Notes: generated from the sequence alone by a model not told the origin. A stretch of 64,000 bases of DNA from Arthrobacter sp. QXT-31 (GCF_001969265.1 NZ_CP019304.1:744001-808000), one strand, 5' to 3'; shown: positions 42,279-52,286, numbered from the stretch's first letter. Numbers and translations: made by a program.

Positions 42279-45200
42279 CTAGCCCTTGGCGGCTTCGGCC
42301 GGGACGGGAGCGTCCGAGAAAATGTTGCGGATGACGCCGTCGGCCCATTCCAGGATCTCGGCGTCCTGGAGGTCCCGGCCGCCGATCCGGGCGGTCTTCG
42401 GCTTGGGGATGAGGACGGCGTCGAGGGCAGGCTTGACCTGGGCGCCCGGGTACATCCGGTTGAGGCGCATGGTCTTGGATTCGGGCAGCTGCGCCGGTGA
42501 GAACCGGATGAAGTTCCCCTGCAGGGCGACGTCGGACAGCCCGGCTTCCCGGGCACCAACCCGGAAGCGGGCGACGGCGACCAGGTTCTGGGCGGGCAGC
42601 GGCGGCTCCCCGTAGCGGTCCACGAGTTCGGCGAGGACTTCGTCGATGGCCTCGTTGGTCAGGGCGGACGCCAGCTTCCGGTAGGCCTCCAGCCGCAGCC
42701 GCTCCCCCGGCACGTAGTCGTGCGGCAGGTGCGCGTTCACGGGCAGCTCGATCTTCATCTCGGCGGCCTTCTCCTCGGCTTCACCGCGGTATTCCGCCAC
42801 GGCTTCGCCGACCAGCCTGATGTAGAGGTCGAAGCCGACGCCCTGGATATGGCCCGACTGCTCGCCGCCCAGCAGGTTGCCGGCGCCGCGGATTTCCAGG
42901 TCCTTCATGGCCAGCTGCATGCCGGCACCGAGTTCGTTGTGCGTGGCCACGGCCTTCAGCCGTTCCAGCGCCACCTCGCCCAGCGGCTTCTCAGAGGGGT
43001 AGAGGAAATAGGCGTACGCCCGTTCCCGGCCGCGGCCCACGCGTCCGCGCAGCTGGTGGAGCTGCGACAGTCCGTATTTGTCTGCCCCGTCCACGATCAG
43101 GGTGTTGGCATTGGAAATGTCCAGGCCGGTTTCGATGATGGTGGTGCAGACGAGCACGTCGAAGCGCTTCTCCCAGAAGTCAACGATGATCTGCTCCAGC
43201 CGGCTTTCGGACATCTTGCCGTGAGCCACCTCCACCCGCGCTTCGGGGACGAGCTCGCGGATCTTGGCGGCGGTCTTTTCGATCGTGGATACGCGGTTGT
43301 GGACGAAGAACACCTGTCCTTCGCGCATCAGCTCCCGGCGGATGGCGGCGGAGGTCTGCTTGTCCGTGTACGGCCCCACGTAGGTGAGCACCGGGTGGCG
43401 CTCCTCCGGCGGAGTGGCCAGCGTGGACGTTTCGCGGATGCCGGTCAGGGACATCTCGAGCGTGCGCGGGATCGGCGTGGCGCTCATGGCCAGGACGTCC
43501 ACGTTGGTGCGCATCTTCTTCAGCGCTTCCTTGTGCTCGACGCCGAAGCGCTGCTCCTCATCCACGATCACGAGGCCGAGGTCCTTGAACTCGAAGTCCT
43601 TGGACAGCAACCGGTGGGTGCCGATCACCACGTCCACGGACCCGTTCTTGACGCCCTCGGCCGTTTCCTTTGCTTCCTTGGACGCCTGGAACCGGGACAG
43701 CGGCCTGACCCGGAGCGGGAAGCCGGAGAACCGTTCGGTGAACGTCTCGTAGTGCTGCTGCGCGAGCAGCGTGGTGGGCACCAGCACGGCCACCTGCTTG
43801 CCGTCCTGCACGGCCTTGAAGGCGGCGCGGACGGCGATCTCGGTCTTGCCGTAGCCGACGTCGCCGGAGACCAGCCGGTCCATGGGGATCTCGCGCTCCA
43901 TGTCGGCCTTGACCTCGTTGATGGTGGTCAGCTGGTCCGGGGTCTCCACGTACGGGAAGGCTTCCTCCAGTTCGCGCTGCCAGGGCGTGTCCGGCGCGAA
44001 GGCGTGGCCGCGCGAGGCCATCCGGGCCGAGTAGAGCCGGATGAGCTCGCCGGCGATCTCCTTGACCGCCCGGCGTGCCTTGGACTTGGTGCTGGCCCAG
44101 TCCGCGCCGCCCATCTTGCTGAGGACGGGGGTGTCGCCGCCGACGTAGCGCGTCACCTGGTCCAGCTGGTCCGTCGGCACAAACAGCCGGTCCCCGGGCG
44201 CCCCGCGCTTGGACGGCGCATACTCCAGCACGAGGTACTCGCGCACCCCGTCGCTGCCGCCTGCCACCTTGCGCTGCAGCAGTTCGACGAAACGGCCGAT
44301 GCCGTGCTGTTCGTGCACCACATGGTCCCCGGCCACCAGCTGGAGGGGGTCCACGGCGTTCCGACGCTTGGACGGCATGCGGCGCATGTCCTTCGTGGAG
44401 CCGGCGGAGGTGCGGCCCAGCAGGTCGGCCTCGGTCAGGAGGCCGAGTTTCAGCCCGTCCAGGACAAAACCGCGTCCGACGGCGGCGGTAGTCACCTCGA
44501 TGATCCCCGCCTGGGGTTCGTGGTCCAGTGTGTCCACCCGGGAACAGGGAATGTCGGCGTCGTGGAACAGTTCGGCCAGGCGCTGGGCGGGGCCGGGGCC
44601 TTCGGTGGCCACCACGATCCGCCACTGGTCCCGCACGTGGGAGCCGATGAAGTCCATCATTTCGGCCACGTCGCCCTGGTAACCGCGCGGTTCACGGGCG
44701 TGGAGGTTGAGCACGTCGATGTCCGGGGTCAGTTCCTCGTCGGTGGCCAGCGACGAGATGGACCACCACGACACCTCGTTCCCGAGCGCCGCCGTGCGGG
44801 TCTCGGCAAGCGACCGGAAGCTGGCGGAATGCAGGGCCGCCGAGGCCTGGGAACTGAGATCCAGCGGCGCCGTTCCGCCGTCCGACGCTGTGGACCACGC
44901 CGCCTCCAGGAACTCCTCATTCGTGGCCGCGAGGTCGTGCGCGCGGGTGCGGACCTTCTCCGGCTCGATGACCACCGAAATCGAACCGGCGGGCAGTTGC
45001 TCCATGAACGGGACCATGGCGTCCACGAGGACCGGAGCCAGGGATTCCATGCCTTCCACGGCAATGCCGCCGGCGATCTTTTCCAGCATGTCGGCGGCGG
45101 CGGGCAGCTGGGACTTCAATGTCGCAGCCCGGGACATGACCGACGGCGTGACGAGGATTTCCCGGCAGGGCGGGGCGTGGAGTTCGGTGGGGTGGTGGAC

Positions 45201-46034
45201 GCCGGGGGCGGACAGCGAGCGCTGGTCGGCGACGGCGAACCAGCGCATCTGGTCCACCTCGTCGCCGAAGAACTCCACCCGGATGGGGTGGTCCTCGGTG
45301 GGCGGAAAGACGTCGAGCATGCCGCCACGGACGGCGAACTCACCGCGGCGGGTCACCATGTCAACGCGGGCGTAGGCGGCGGCGGCCAGGTTCTTGATCA
45401 CGTCAGTGAACGGCACCTCCTGGCCGACCCTCAGCGTCACCGGAACCAGGTCCCCCAGGCCTGCGACAATCGGCTGAAGCACGGCGCGCACGGGAGCCAC
45501 GACGACGCGGAGGGGTCCCGCCGTCGGGCTTTCTGCATTGTCCGGGCGAGCAGAGTCTTCCGGATGGGCAAGCCGCCGCAGGACCGACAGGCGGCGCCCC
45601 ACCGTGTCAGAGCGCGGGGACAGCCGCTCGTGCGGGAGCGTTTCCCAGCTGGGGAACTCTGCGACGGCGCCGGCCGGCAGGTAGGCGCGCAGCGCGGCGG
45701 CAAGATCCTCGGCCTCGCGGCCCGTGGCGGTGACGGCCAGGACCACGCCCGGCGCGGTGTGGTCAGCGGCACCTTTTTCACCAGCAGTGGCGCCGTCTCC
45801 CGCGGCGTTCCGGAGCCCGTCAGCCATCTCCGCCAGGAGCACGGGCCGCAGGCCTGCCGGGGCGCTGATCTGGTAGTCCTCACTGCGGACGCTGAAGCTG
45901 CGCGCCGACTCCGCCTGTACCCGGGCGAACGTCCTGTCCGCATGAAGGACGCGGCGCAGGCCGTCGAGGGGCAGGGCAGTGGAGGACTGGCCGTTGGAGG
46001 GCTGGCCTTTGGGGCTCTGGCCTTTGGGGCTCAT
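42279..46034 (-). CDS. mfd: Transcription-repair coupling factor
   Basis: Removes RNA polymerase stalled at DNA damage and recruits UvrA. 1251 residues. N-terminal UvrB-like part (EFPSWETLPHERLSPRSDTVG; RGGMLDVFPP), RNA polymerase interaction domain (GDHVVHEQHGIGRFVELL), RecG-like helicase with Walker A GDVGYGKTEIAVRAAF, DEEQRFG, SATPIPRTLEMSLTGIR and the arginine-finger segment QLRGRVGRGRERAYAY, then the C-terminal domain. The ATG at 46034 (AGGAG 9 bases upstream) is chosen over 46130. The first 20 residues hold a repeated SPKGQ. Cytosolic. Confidence 0.95.
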   Translation of the reverse strand: MSPKGQSPKGQPSNGQSSTALPLDGLRRVLHADRTFARVQAESARSFSVRSEDYQISAPAGLRPVLLAEMADGLRNAAGDGATAGEKGAADHTAPGVVLAVTATGREAEDLAAALRAYLPAGAVAEFPSWETLPHERLSPRSDTVGRRLSVLRRLAHPEDSARPDNAESPTAGPLRVVVAPVRAVLQPIVAGLGDLVPVTLRVGQEVPFTDVIKNLAAAAYARVDMVTRRGEFAVRGGMLDVFPPTEDHPIRVEFFGDEVDQMRWFAVADQRSLSAPGVHHPTELHAPPCREILVTPSVMSRAATLKSQLPAAADMLEKIAGGIAVEGMESLAPVLVDAMVPFMEQLPAGSISVVIEPEKVRTRAHDLAATNEEFLEAAWSTASDGGTAPLDLSSQASAALHSASFRSLAETRTAALGNEVSWWSISSLATDEELTPDIDVLNLHAREPRGYQGDVAEMMDFIGSHVRDQWRIVVATEGPGPAQRLAELFHDADIPCSRVDTLDHEPQAGIIEVTTAAVGRGFVLDGLKLGLLTEADLLGRTSAGSTKDMRRMPSKRRNAVDPLQLVAGDHVVHEQHGIGRFVELLQRKVAGGSDGVREYLVLEYAPSKRGAPGDRLFVPTDQLDQVTRYVGGDTPVLSKMGGADWASTKSKARRAVKEIAGELIRLYSARMASRGHAFAPDTPWQRELEEAFPYVETPDQLTTINEVKADMEREIPMDRLVSGDVGYGKTEIAVRAAFKAVQDGKQVAVLVPTTLLAQQHYETFTERFSGFPLRVRPLSRFQASKEAKETAEGVKNGSVDVVIGTHRLLSKDFEFKDLGLVIVDEEQRFGVEHKEALKKMRTNVDVLAMSATPIPRTLEMSLTGIRETSTLATPPEERHPVLTYVGPYTDKQTSAAIRRELMREGQVFFVHNRVSTIEKTAAKIRELVPEARVEVAHGKMSESRLEQIIVDFWEKRFDVLVCTTIIETGLDISNANTLIVDGADKYGLSQLHQLRGRVGRGRERAYAYFLYPSEKPLGEVALERLKAVATHNELGAGMQLAMKDLEIRGAGNLLGGEQSGHIQGVGFDLYIRLVGEAVAEYRGEAEEKAAEMKIELPVNAHLPHDYVPGERLRLEAYRKLASALTNEAIDEVLAELVDRYGEPPLPAQNLVAVARFRVGAREAGLSDVALQGNFIRFSPAQLPESKTMRLNRMYPGAQVKPALDAVLIPKPKTARIGGRDLQDAEILEWADGVIRNIFSDAPVPAEAAKG
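46002..46031 (-). repeat. Two tandem 15-bp repeats at the start of mfd
   Basis: 46002-46016 and 46017-46031 are identical and encode the repeated SPKGQ right after the start; a third degenerate copy follows inside the gene. Confidence 0.75.
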
Positions 46035-46230
46035 GGGCAGGATCTCCTGGAATCTCATTCGGACGCAGGCAACACGAAAACCCGGGATTCGAAGCGAATG
46101 CCGGGGCTTCCAGCCTACCCCTGCGGGCACAGCGGCGGCATCCGGGGTCCGAATGCCGCGTTGCTAAGCTTGCTGAGCAGGTGAAGTCTGATCTCTACCC
46201 CAGCCATGCCGCCGCCCCAAGGAGACTCCC

Positions 46231-47835
46231 GTGAGCGACCAGACCGGAAACGACAGCAGCGGAAACCCCGGCAGCACGAACAGCACAGCCGGACCCGGCG
46301 GCGCCGCCGACACCCGTACTGTGCTTGTCACGGGAGCCACCGGATACATCGGCGGCCGGCTCGTCCCCCGGCTGCTGGACGCCGGCCACCGGGTCAAGGT
46401 GCTGGTCCGGTCGCCGGAGAAGATAGCCGGAGTGCCGTGGTTCGACGACGTGGAAGTGGTCCGCAGCAGCCTCGATGACGCCGCTGCCCTGGAGGATGCC
46501 CTGCGTGGCGTGGATGTCCTCTACTACCTGGTCCATTCCATGGCAGCCGGCTCCGGTTTCGAGGCCAAGGAAAAGGCCATGGCCCAGCTTGTGGCCGGGG
46601 CCGCCGCGGCCGCCTCCGTCCGGCGGATCGTCTACCTGGGCGGCCTGCACCCGCGCACCACCGCGCTTTCCACGCACATGCGCTCCCGCGAGGCGGTGGG
46701 CGAGGTCTTCCTCTCCGGCCCGGTGGACGCCATCGTATTCCAGGCCGGGGTGGTTATCGGCTCCGGCTCGGCGTCGTTCGAGATGATCCGCCACCTCGCC
46801 GAAACGCTGCCCCTCATGCCGGCGCCCAGCTGGGTCCGCAACCGGATCGAAGCCATCGCCGTCCGGGACGTGCTCTACTACCTCGTCCGGGCCGCTTCGC
46901 TGCCGGAACCCCTGAACCGGACCTTCGACATCGGATCCCGGGACGTCCTGACCTATGCCGGCATGATGCAGGAGTACGCTGCCGAGGCCGGGCTGCCGCC
47001 GCGCCCGGTCCTGGCGCTGCCGGTGCCGGCGCCCCGGCTGGCGGGGCTGTGGGTTGCCCTGGTGACCCCGATTCCGCTGTCGATGTCGGTGCCGCTGGTC
47101 CAGTCCCTGCAGCATGACGCCGTCTCCGCCGAACACGACATCGACAACTACATCGAACAGCCCGACGGCGGCCTCACCGGCTACCGCAGGGCCGTTGCCC
47201 TGGCGCTCGGCAAGGAACGCGACGGGCAGGTGGAAACGACGTGGGCCAACGCGGGCGCCGACGCCGACCCGCTGCCCAGTGACCCCGGCTGGGCCGGCTA
47301 CAGGGTGTACGTCGACGAGCGGACCTTCGCCAGCGACGTGGACCCGTCCCATGTGTGGACCATCATCGAGGGGATCGGCGGCCGCAACGGCTGGTACTCG
47401 CTCCCGCTGGCATGGAGCGTCCGCGGGTGGCTGGACAAGCTCTGGGGCGGGGCCGGGCTGCTCCGCGGCCGCCGGCATCCGCACCATCTGGTGGCCGGCG
47501 AGGTGGTGGACTGGTGGCGCGTGGAACGGATCGAGCGCGGCCGCCTGCTCCGGCTGCGGGCGGAGATGCGCGCTCCCGGGCGCGCCTGGCTGGAGCTCTG
47601 TGTGGAGCCCGACGGCGCCGGAAGCCGTTACCGCCAAAGGGCCATTTTCTTCCCCAAGGGGCTCAGCGGGAGGCTCTACTGGCTGGCGGTCCTTCCTTTC
47701 CACAGCGTCATCTTTCCGGCCATGTCGCGCAACATCACGGCGGCAGCCCGGAGGCTCGCCGCCGAGGATCGGAAGGCGGCCGCAGAGCGTGGTGCGGAAC
47801 GTCCCGGTGCCGGGGAAGCGCGGCCAACCCCGTAG
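46231..47835 (+). CDS. NAD(P)-binding SDR protein fused to DUF2867
   Basis: 534 residues. The N-terminal half is an extended short-chain dehydrogenase-like NAD(P)-binding domain (VLVTGATGYIGGRLVPRLLDAGH, YYLVHSM, IVYLGGLHP). The C-terminal half from about residue 340 is a DUF2867 module (WTIIEGIGGRNGWYSLPLAW...LWGGAGLLRGRRHP split by family WW-rich parts; EVVDWWRVERIERGRLLRL). Such fusions are common in actinobacteria; their reaction is not known to me. GTG start with AAGGAG 6 bases upstream. It diverges from mfd. Cytosolic. Confidence 0.85.
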   Translation: MSDQTGNDSSGNPGSTNSTAGPGGAADTRTVLVTGATGYIGGRLVPRLLDAGHRVKVLVRSPEKIAGVPWFDDVEVVRSSLDDAAALEDALRGVDVLYYLVHSMAAGSGFEAKEKAMAQLVAGAAAAASVRRIVYLGGLHPRTTALSTHMRSREAVGEVFLSGPVDAIVFQAGVVIGSGSASFEMIRHLAETLPLMPAPSWVRNRIEAIAVRDVLYYLVRAASLPEPLNRTFDIGSRDVLTYAGMMQEYAAEAGLPPRPVLALPVPAPRLAGLWVALVTPIPLSMSVPLVQSLQHDAVSAEHDIDNYIEQPDGGLTGYRRAVALALGKERDGQVETTWANAGADADPLPSDPGWAGYRVYVDERTFASDVDPSHVWTIIEGIGGRNGWYSLPLAWSVRGWLDKLWGGAGLLRGRRHPHHLVAGEVVDWWRVERIERGRLLRLRAEMRAPGRAWLELCVEPDGAGSRYRQRAIFFPKGLSGRLYWLAVLPFHSVIFPAMSRNITAAARRLAAEDRKAAAERGAERPGAGEARPTP

Positions 47836-47838
47836 GAT
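47833..47838 (+). promoter_or_regulatory. -10 element in front of the DUF2505 gene
   Basis: TAGGAT overlaps the stop codon of the SDR gene; the transcript would start near 47845, about 38 bases before the ATG, which has GGAGG upstream. Confidence 0.4.
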
Positions 47839-47882
47839 GTGGTGAGCAAAAAGCGTTCTGACCCCACAACGACGGAGGATCA

Positions 47883-48380
47883 ATGGCACTGAGTGCATCC
47901 ACCACCCTTCCCCACGGCGTCGACAGCGTCACCGCAGTCTTCGCGAACGAAGACTTCCAGCGTCACACCAGCGAATACGTCGGCGGCAGCCTCGAGTCCT
48001 TCACCGTGGCAGGCGACATTGCCGGGGAATTCAGCACCACGTCGGTGCGCACCCTGCCCACCACGCGCCTGCCGGAAATCGCCCGCAAGTTCGTCGGCGA
48101 GAGCCTCAAGGTGACCCAGGTGGAAAGCTGGGAAGCCCCGGCAGCCGACGGCTCACGCCAGAGCACCATCTCCCTGAAGATCGCCGGCGCACCGATCGAC
48201 GTGACCGCGGTCCAGCGCCTCGTCGCCGACGGCGGCAGCACGCGCGTTGAACTGGAAGGAAACGTCACCTCTTCCGTGCCGTTCCTGGGCGGCAAGATCG
48301 CCGACGCCGCCGAGCCCATGGTGGGCAAGGCACTGAACATCCAGTCGCAGCAGGCCCAGGCCTGGCTCGAAAGCCACTAG
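47883..48380 (+). CDS. DUF2505 domain-containing protein
   Basis: 165 residues. Matches the START/SRPBCC-like DUF2505 family of actinobacteria: SASTTLPHGVDSVTAVFANEDF at the start (split in the family), VRTLPTTRLPEIARKFVGESLKV, and a C-terminal amphipathic helix GKIADAAEPMVGKAL. It may bind a hydrophobic ligand. A GGAGGATCA site precedes the ATG. Followed after 4 bases by the SCO4848 gene. Function unknown. Confidence 0.85.
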   Translation: MALSASTTLPHGVDSVTAVFANEDFQRHTSEYVGGSLESFTVAGDIAGEFSTTSVRTLPTTRLPEIARKFVGESLKVTQVESWEAPAADGSRQSTISLKIAGAPIDVTAVQRLVADGGSTRVELEGNVTSSVPFLGGKIADAAEPMVGKALNIQSQQAQAWLESH

Positions 48381-48384
48381 CCCT

Positions 48385-48606
48385 GTGGACGTCCCTGCCG
48401 TCCTCGCCCTGGTCCTGATCGTTTCGGGCGTGTGGTCCCTGGTGGTGTGGCCGCAGTTCCTGCGCCGCGTCATGAAGGACCCGCGGGCACGGGACGCCGC
48501 CGGCAAGGCCACGAAGTTCCTCACGGTCCACGTGGTCCTGGTGACCGTTTCCATGGTGCTGGGAGCCGCAACGGCCGGAATCGGAATCGCGGCACTCGTC
48601 AGCTGA
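48385..48606 (+). CDS. SCO4848 family membrane protein
   Basis: 73 residues with two membrane helices ([18 protein letters not shown] and a C-terminal [18 protein letters not shown]) joined by a basic loop with [11 protein letters not shown]. Family of unknown role known from actinobacteria. GTG start 4 bases after the DUF2505 stop codon, so cotranscribed. Confidence 0.82.
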   Translation: MDVPAVLALVLIVSGVWSLVVWPQFLRRVMKDPRARDAAGKATKFLTVHVVLVTVSMVLGAATAGIGIAALVS

Positions 48607-48752
48607 CTGGTGCCCCGCTGGCTGGGCCTGTCGAAACCCGGTTTCGACACGCCCGGCCAGCGGACCCTTGCCAGTGGGATATGCTGGCTACTCAGGGTGC
48701 GCCGGGAAGTCTGGTCGGCAATACGTTAGCCGACCCCTCGCGAGGAGCATCA

Positions 48753-50135
48753 GTGCCCAAGCCGTCCTTCCCTTCCCGCAAGTTTCCCTCCCCCAAGTTT
48801 CCGGTATTCAGCCGCACCACCTACCCTGAGTACCTCCGCATTGCCGCCATCCTCCGGACCGAGACCGTGGGCGGTGCACTGCTCCTGGTGGCCACGGCCG
48901 CCGCCCTGATCTGGGCCAATTCCCCCGCCGCGGACGCGTACTTCGGGCTGCGTGACCTGAAAATCGGCTACGAGCCCTGGCACCTGCAGCTGAGCGTGGG
49001 CCACTGGGCTTCCGACGGACTGCTCGCCCTGTTCTTCTTCATTGCCGGCCTGGAACTCAAACGCGAGTTTGTTTCCGGTGACCTGCGCCGCCCGTCACGG
49101 GCGGTTGTCCCGGTAACGGCCGCAGTGGGCGGCGTCGCCCTGCCGGCCATCATCTATTCCATCATCGTCTGGAACCAGGGTGCCGAGGCCCTGAGGGGGT
49201 GGGCGATCCCCACCGCCACCGATATCGCCTTCGCGCTGGCAGTGCTCGCGGTCATCAACACCCACCTGCCGTCAGCGCTGAGAACGTTCCTGCTCACCCT
49301 CGCCGTGGTGGACGACCTGATCGCCATCGGCATCATCGCCTTCTTCTACTCCTCCGGGCTCCAGCCTGCCCTGCTGCTCGCCGCGCTCGTTCCGCTGGCG
49401 CTGTTCGCCTGGCTGGTGCAGAAGCGGATCAGCCACTGGTTCCTGCTCCTGCCGCTGGCGGCGGCCACGTGGGCACTGGTGCACGCCTCCGGCATCCACG
49501 CCACGGTGGCCGGCGTGCTGCTCGGCTTCACCGTCCCGGTCGCACTGTCACGGCGGGAGCGCCAGGCAGGCACCGCCGCCCACAGCAGCGCCCACGGCGT
49601 CACTGACCACGCCGGCGGAGCCGGCATGGCCGAACGCCTGGAACACAAGCTCCGTCCACTTTCTGCCGGCTTTGCGGTTCCTGTATTCGCGTTCTTCTCG
49701 GCCGGCGTGGCGATCGGCGGCACCTCGGGGCTGGCCTCCGCCTTGACCGATCCCGTGGCCGTGGGCATCGTGACCGCGCTCATTGTGGGCAAGGCCCTTG
49801 GCGTCTTCGGTGCAACCTTCCTCGTCACCAAAACCACACGGGCGCAGCTGGACGCCGGGCTGAAGTGGGTGGACGTCGCCGGCCTGTCCCTGCTGGCCGG
49901 CGTCGGCTTCACGGTCTCGCTGCTGATCGCTGAACTGAGTTTCGGGCAGGGATCTGCCCACGACGACCACGCAAAAGTTGCCATCCTGGCCGGTTCGCTG
50001 ACCGCTGCGGTGCTGGCCGCCGTCGTCCTTAAGGCCCGGAACAGGCACTACCGGCGCCTGGAAGCGGAGGAGGCAAGGGACGACGACGGCGACGGCGTCC
50101 CGGATGTCTTCGAACGGTCCGAAAAAGACCGGTAG
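48753..50135 (+). CDS. nhaA: Na+/H+ antiporter NhaA
   Basis: Exports sodium in exchange for protons. 460 residues, about 11 helices. Signs: [24 protein letters not shown], the [15 protein letters not shown] stretch, [16 protein letters not shown], and the ion-binding Asp pair in [16 protein letters not shown] tail of about 30 residues after the last helix is rich in charged residues ([13 protein letters not shown]). The GTG at 48753 has GAGGAG 5 bases upstream. Converges with sufU with a gap of 16 bases. Cytoplasmic membrane. Confidence 0.93.
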   Translation: MPKPSFPSRKFPSPKFPVFSRTTYPEYLRIAAILRTETVGGALLLVATAAALIWANSPAADAYFGLRDLKIGYEPWHLQLSVGHWASDGLLALFFFIAGLELKREFVSGDLRRPSRAVVPVTAAVGGVALPAIIYSIIVWNQGAEALRGWAIPTATDIAFALAVLAVINTHLPSALRTFLLTLAVVDDLIAIGIIAFFYSSGLQPALLLAALVPLALFAWLVQKRISHWFLLLPLAAATWALVHASGIHATVAGVLLGFTVPVALSRRERQAGTAAHSSAHGVTDHAGGAGMAERLEHKLRPLSAGFAVPVFAFFSAGVAIGGTSGLASALTDPVAVGIVTALIVGKALGVFGATFLVTKTTRAQLDAGLKWVDVAGLSLLAGVGFTVSLLIAELSFGQGSAHDDHAKVAILAGSLTAAVLAAVVLKARNRHYRRLEAEEARDDDGDGVPDVFERSEKDR

Positions 50136-50151
50136 GGCTGAAGACGTGCCG

Positions 50152-50601
50152 TCAGGCAGCCTGGTTCAGGGCGTCCTCGGCTGCGACCCAGGAGATCATG
50201 GCGCACTTCACCCTCGCGGCGTAGCGGGCCACGCCCTCGAAAGCGGCGGCGTCGCCCAGGATTTCGGGGTCGGCAGGGATCTTCCCCCGGGACCGCAGGA
50301 CGTCCCGGAAGTTCCCGATCACGGAACGGAGTTCGTCCACGCTCATGCCCTCGGCCAGCTCGCTCAGCACGGAGGCGGAGGCCATCGAGATCGAGCATCC
50401 CGCCCCGTCCCACGCCAGCTGCTTCACCGTGCCGTGGTCCACCGCCACGCGGAGGGTGACCTCGTCGCCGCACACGGGATTGAGCTGGTGCGACTGGCCG
50501 GTGGACGCGCCGTCCGGAACAGCAGTTGCGGCCAGCCCGCTGCCGTGCCGGGCCTTGGAGTGGTCCAGGATGATCTGCTGGTAAAGCTGGTCGAGGCTCA
50601 T
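50152..50601 (-). CDS. sufU: SUF system sulfur-relay/scaffold protein SufU
   Basis: 149 residues. Takes sulfur from SufS in Fe-S cluster assembly. NPVCGDEVTLRVAVD holds the first Cys, WDGAGCSISMASASVLSELAEG the second, and VKCAMISW the third, the three Zn/S ligands of SufU. Length fits the family. It follows sufS by 42 bases, so both are cotranscribed. sufBCD are not in the window. Confidence 0.92.
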   Translation of the reverse strand: MSLDQLYQQIILDHSKARHGSGLAATAVPDGASTGQSHQLNPVCGDEVTLRVAVDHGTVKQLAWDGAGCSISMASASVLSELAEGMSVDELRSVIGNFRDVLRSRGKIPADPEILGDAAAFEGVARYAARVKCAMISWVAAEDALNQAA

Positions 50602-50643
50602 GCTCAGGTACCTGTCGTTGGGGAACGGTCTGGTTTCCGGGGG

Positions 50644-51969
50644 CTAGGCCCGGAAGTACGCGCGGACTCCGGATACTGCATCCAGGAATTCGTCCACGTC
50701 GTCGGTGGTGTTGTACAAGTAGGCGCTGGCGCGGGTGGTGGCCGTCAGTCCAAGGCGCCGGTGCAGCGGCTGGGCGCAGTGGTGGCCCACGCGGACGGCG
50801 ATGCCGCGCGCATCAAGGAACTGGCCGACGTCGTGCGCGTGGACACCGGCAACGTCAAAGGCCGCCAGGCCGATGCGGTCCTGGCCGGCGGCCGGGCCCA
50901 GCACGCGGATGCCGTCGATGGCTTCCAGCCCCGCCACCATCCGCTGGCCCAGCTCGGACTCCCAGCGGTGCACCCGGTCAATCCCGGTTTCCGTCAGGTA
51001 GTTGACCGCGGCGGCCAGCGCCACGGCCTGCGAGATCTTCTGGGTCCCTGCCTCGAACCGCTGCGGCGCAGGAAGGTACTCCGCCCGTTCCATGGTCACA
51101 GTGGTGATCATGGAACCGCCGGTCAGGACCGGCGGCAGCACATCCAGAAGCTCCTGCTTGCCGTACAGCACACCGACCCCGGTGGGGCCCAGCATCTTGT
51201 GGCCGGAAAACACGGCAAAGTCGACGTCCAGCTGCTTGACGTCCAGTGCAAGGTGCGGCGCCGACTGGCACGCATCCAGCACCACCAGTGCACCGGCCCG
51301 CCGGGCGAGGGCGACGAGGTCGCTGACCGGGTTGATGGTTCCCAGCACGTTCGATGCGTGGGTGAAGGCCAGCAGCCGGGTCCGCTCCCTCACGATGTCC
51401 GCGGCCTCATCCATCCGGAGCGCTCCGGCGTCGTCCAGAGGGATGTGCCGCAGCGTGGCACCTGTCCGGTAGGCCAACTCCTGCCAGGGGATCAGGTTTG
51501 CGTGGTGTTCCATTTCGGTGACCACGATTTCATCGCCGGGTCCCAGGGCCAGCTCCCGCAGCCGGGAGTCGCCGCGGCCCTGAGCTGCCCAGAGCGCAGC
51601 GTTGGACAGCGCATAGCTGATGATGTTCAGGCCCTCCGTGGCGTTGGAGGTCCACACGATTTCCTCGTAGTCCGCCCCGACAAAATCGGCTAGGGTCTGC
51701 CGGGCGTCCTCGAAGACCTCGGTGGCCTCCACCGCAAGATGGTGGGCTCCGCGGTGCACGGCCGCGTTCCGCTGCTCGTAGAATTCCTGTTCCGCTTCGA
51801 TCACGCTCAGCGGATTCTGCGATGTGGCGCCGGAATCCAGATAAACCAGCGGGCGGCCGTTAACCGTCTGGTTCAGCACGGGGAAGTCGTTGCGGATCCG
51901 CAGGACCTCGGCATTGTCCATCGCGGACAGGGCGCGCGTCAGCGTGGTTGGCGTGGATACTACGGCCAA
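50644..51969 (-). CDS. sufS: Cysteine desulfurase SufS
   Basis: 441 residues. PLP enzyme that takes sulfur from cysteine and passes it to SufU. YLDSGATSQNP, RGAHHLAVEATE, TEMEHHANLIPW (His stacking on PLP), LDACQSAPH, the PLP lysine in SGHKMLGPTG and the active Cys in RVGHHCAQP are all seen. The start is a TTG at 51969 with AAGGAG 5 bases upstream. The upstream region holds a hairpin and, further up on the same strand, a 6C-like RNA. Confidence 0.93.
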   Translation of the reverse strand: MAVVSTPTTLTRALSAMDNAEVLRIRNDFPVLNQTVNGRPLVYLDSGATSQNPLSVIEAEQEFYEQRNAAVHRGAHHLAVEATEVFEDARQTLADFVGADYEEIVWTSNATEGLNIISYALSNAALWAAQGRGDSRLRELALGPGDEIVVTEMEHHANLIPWQELAYRTGATLRHIPLDDAGALRMDEAADIVRERTRLLAFTHASNVLGTINPVSDLVALARRAGALVVLDACQSAPHLALDVKQLDVDFAVFSGHKMLGPTGVGVLYGKQELLDVLPPVLTGGSMITTVTMERAEYLPAPQRFEAGTQKISQAVALAAAVNYLTETGIDRVHRWESELGQRMVAGLEAIDGIRVLGPAAGQDRIGLAAFDVAGVHAHDVGQFLDARGIAVRVGHHCAQPLHRRLGLTATTRASAYLYNTTDDVDEFLDAVSGVRAYFRA

Positions 51970-52043
51970 TGGGACTCCTTGGGTGCCTCGGGGTACCTCT
52001 CAATTGTCCCACAGCGGCTTTGCCTGCAGCATGGCGCACACTA

Positions 52044-52073
52044 AGGGCGGCCCTCGTCGCTGCGGGCCGCCCT
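52044..52073. terminator. 10-bp perfect hairpin upstream of sufS
   Basis: AGGGCGGCCC (52044-52053) and GGGCCGCCCT (52064-52073) around a 10-base loop. On the minus strand it lies between the 6C-like RNA and sufS, so it may end the RNA or separate the two units. Confidence 0.5.
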
Positions 52074-52127
52074 ATCATGATGCCGGAAAGCCGGCGGATA
52101 TTTGTTTTGCGATTTCTTCACTTTTAA

Positions 52128-52286
52128 GGACCGGCGACGGCTGGGGGGAGAGCCTCGGTCTCAGAAGGCTCTGACGTCGCCGGCCCCGCCTTGCCCGGAC
52201 CCGAAAGGCCGGAAATCTGGGTGCGAGACCTGATAAATCTGGTGGCAGCTTCGGGGGGAGATCAGCCCTGCTTCCGCTGCCACTAT
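52128..52286 (-). ncRNA. 6C-type small RNA (two hairpins each with a CCCCCC run)
   Basis: On the minus strand two stem-loops follow each other. The first pairs GTGGCAGC (52283-52276) with GCTGCCAC (52249-52242) and holds six C at 52258-52253. The second pairs CCGGCGACG (52183-52175) with CGTCGCCGG (52139-52131), has an inner stem AGAGCCT/AGGCTCT and six C at 52148-52143. Two C-rich hairpins are the defining trait of the actinobacterial 6C RNA (B11 in M. tuberculosis). TACTAAT just upstream of 52285 is a likely -10. The 58-base spacer between the hairpins is longer than I would expect. Ends are approximate. Confidence 0.68.

Noticed and set aside
42720..46184. Plus-strand open frame of 1154 codons inside mfd
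   Set aside because: It is the antisense shadow of mfd. High GC gives long open antisense frames; the translation is rich in His, Gly and Arg with no known motifs, while the minus strand encodes an obvious Mfd.
52083..52130. T-rich tract as a strong terminator of the 6C-like RNA
   Set aside because: After the second hairpin only TCCTT follows on the minus strand; the RNA end was therefore left approximate rather than called precisely.
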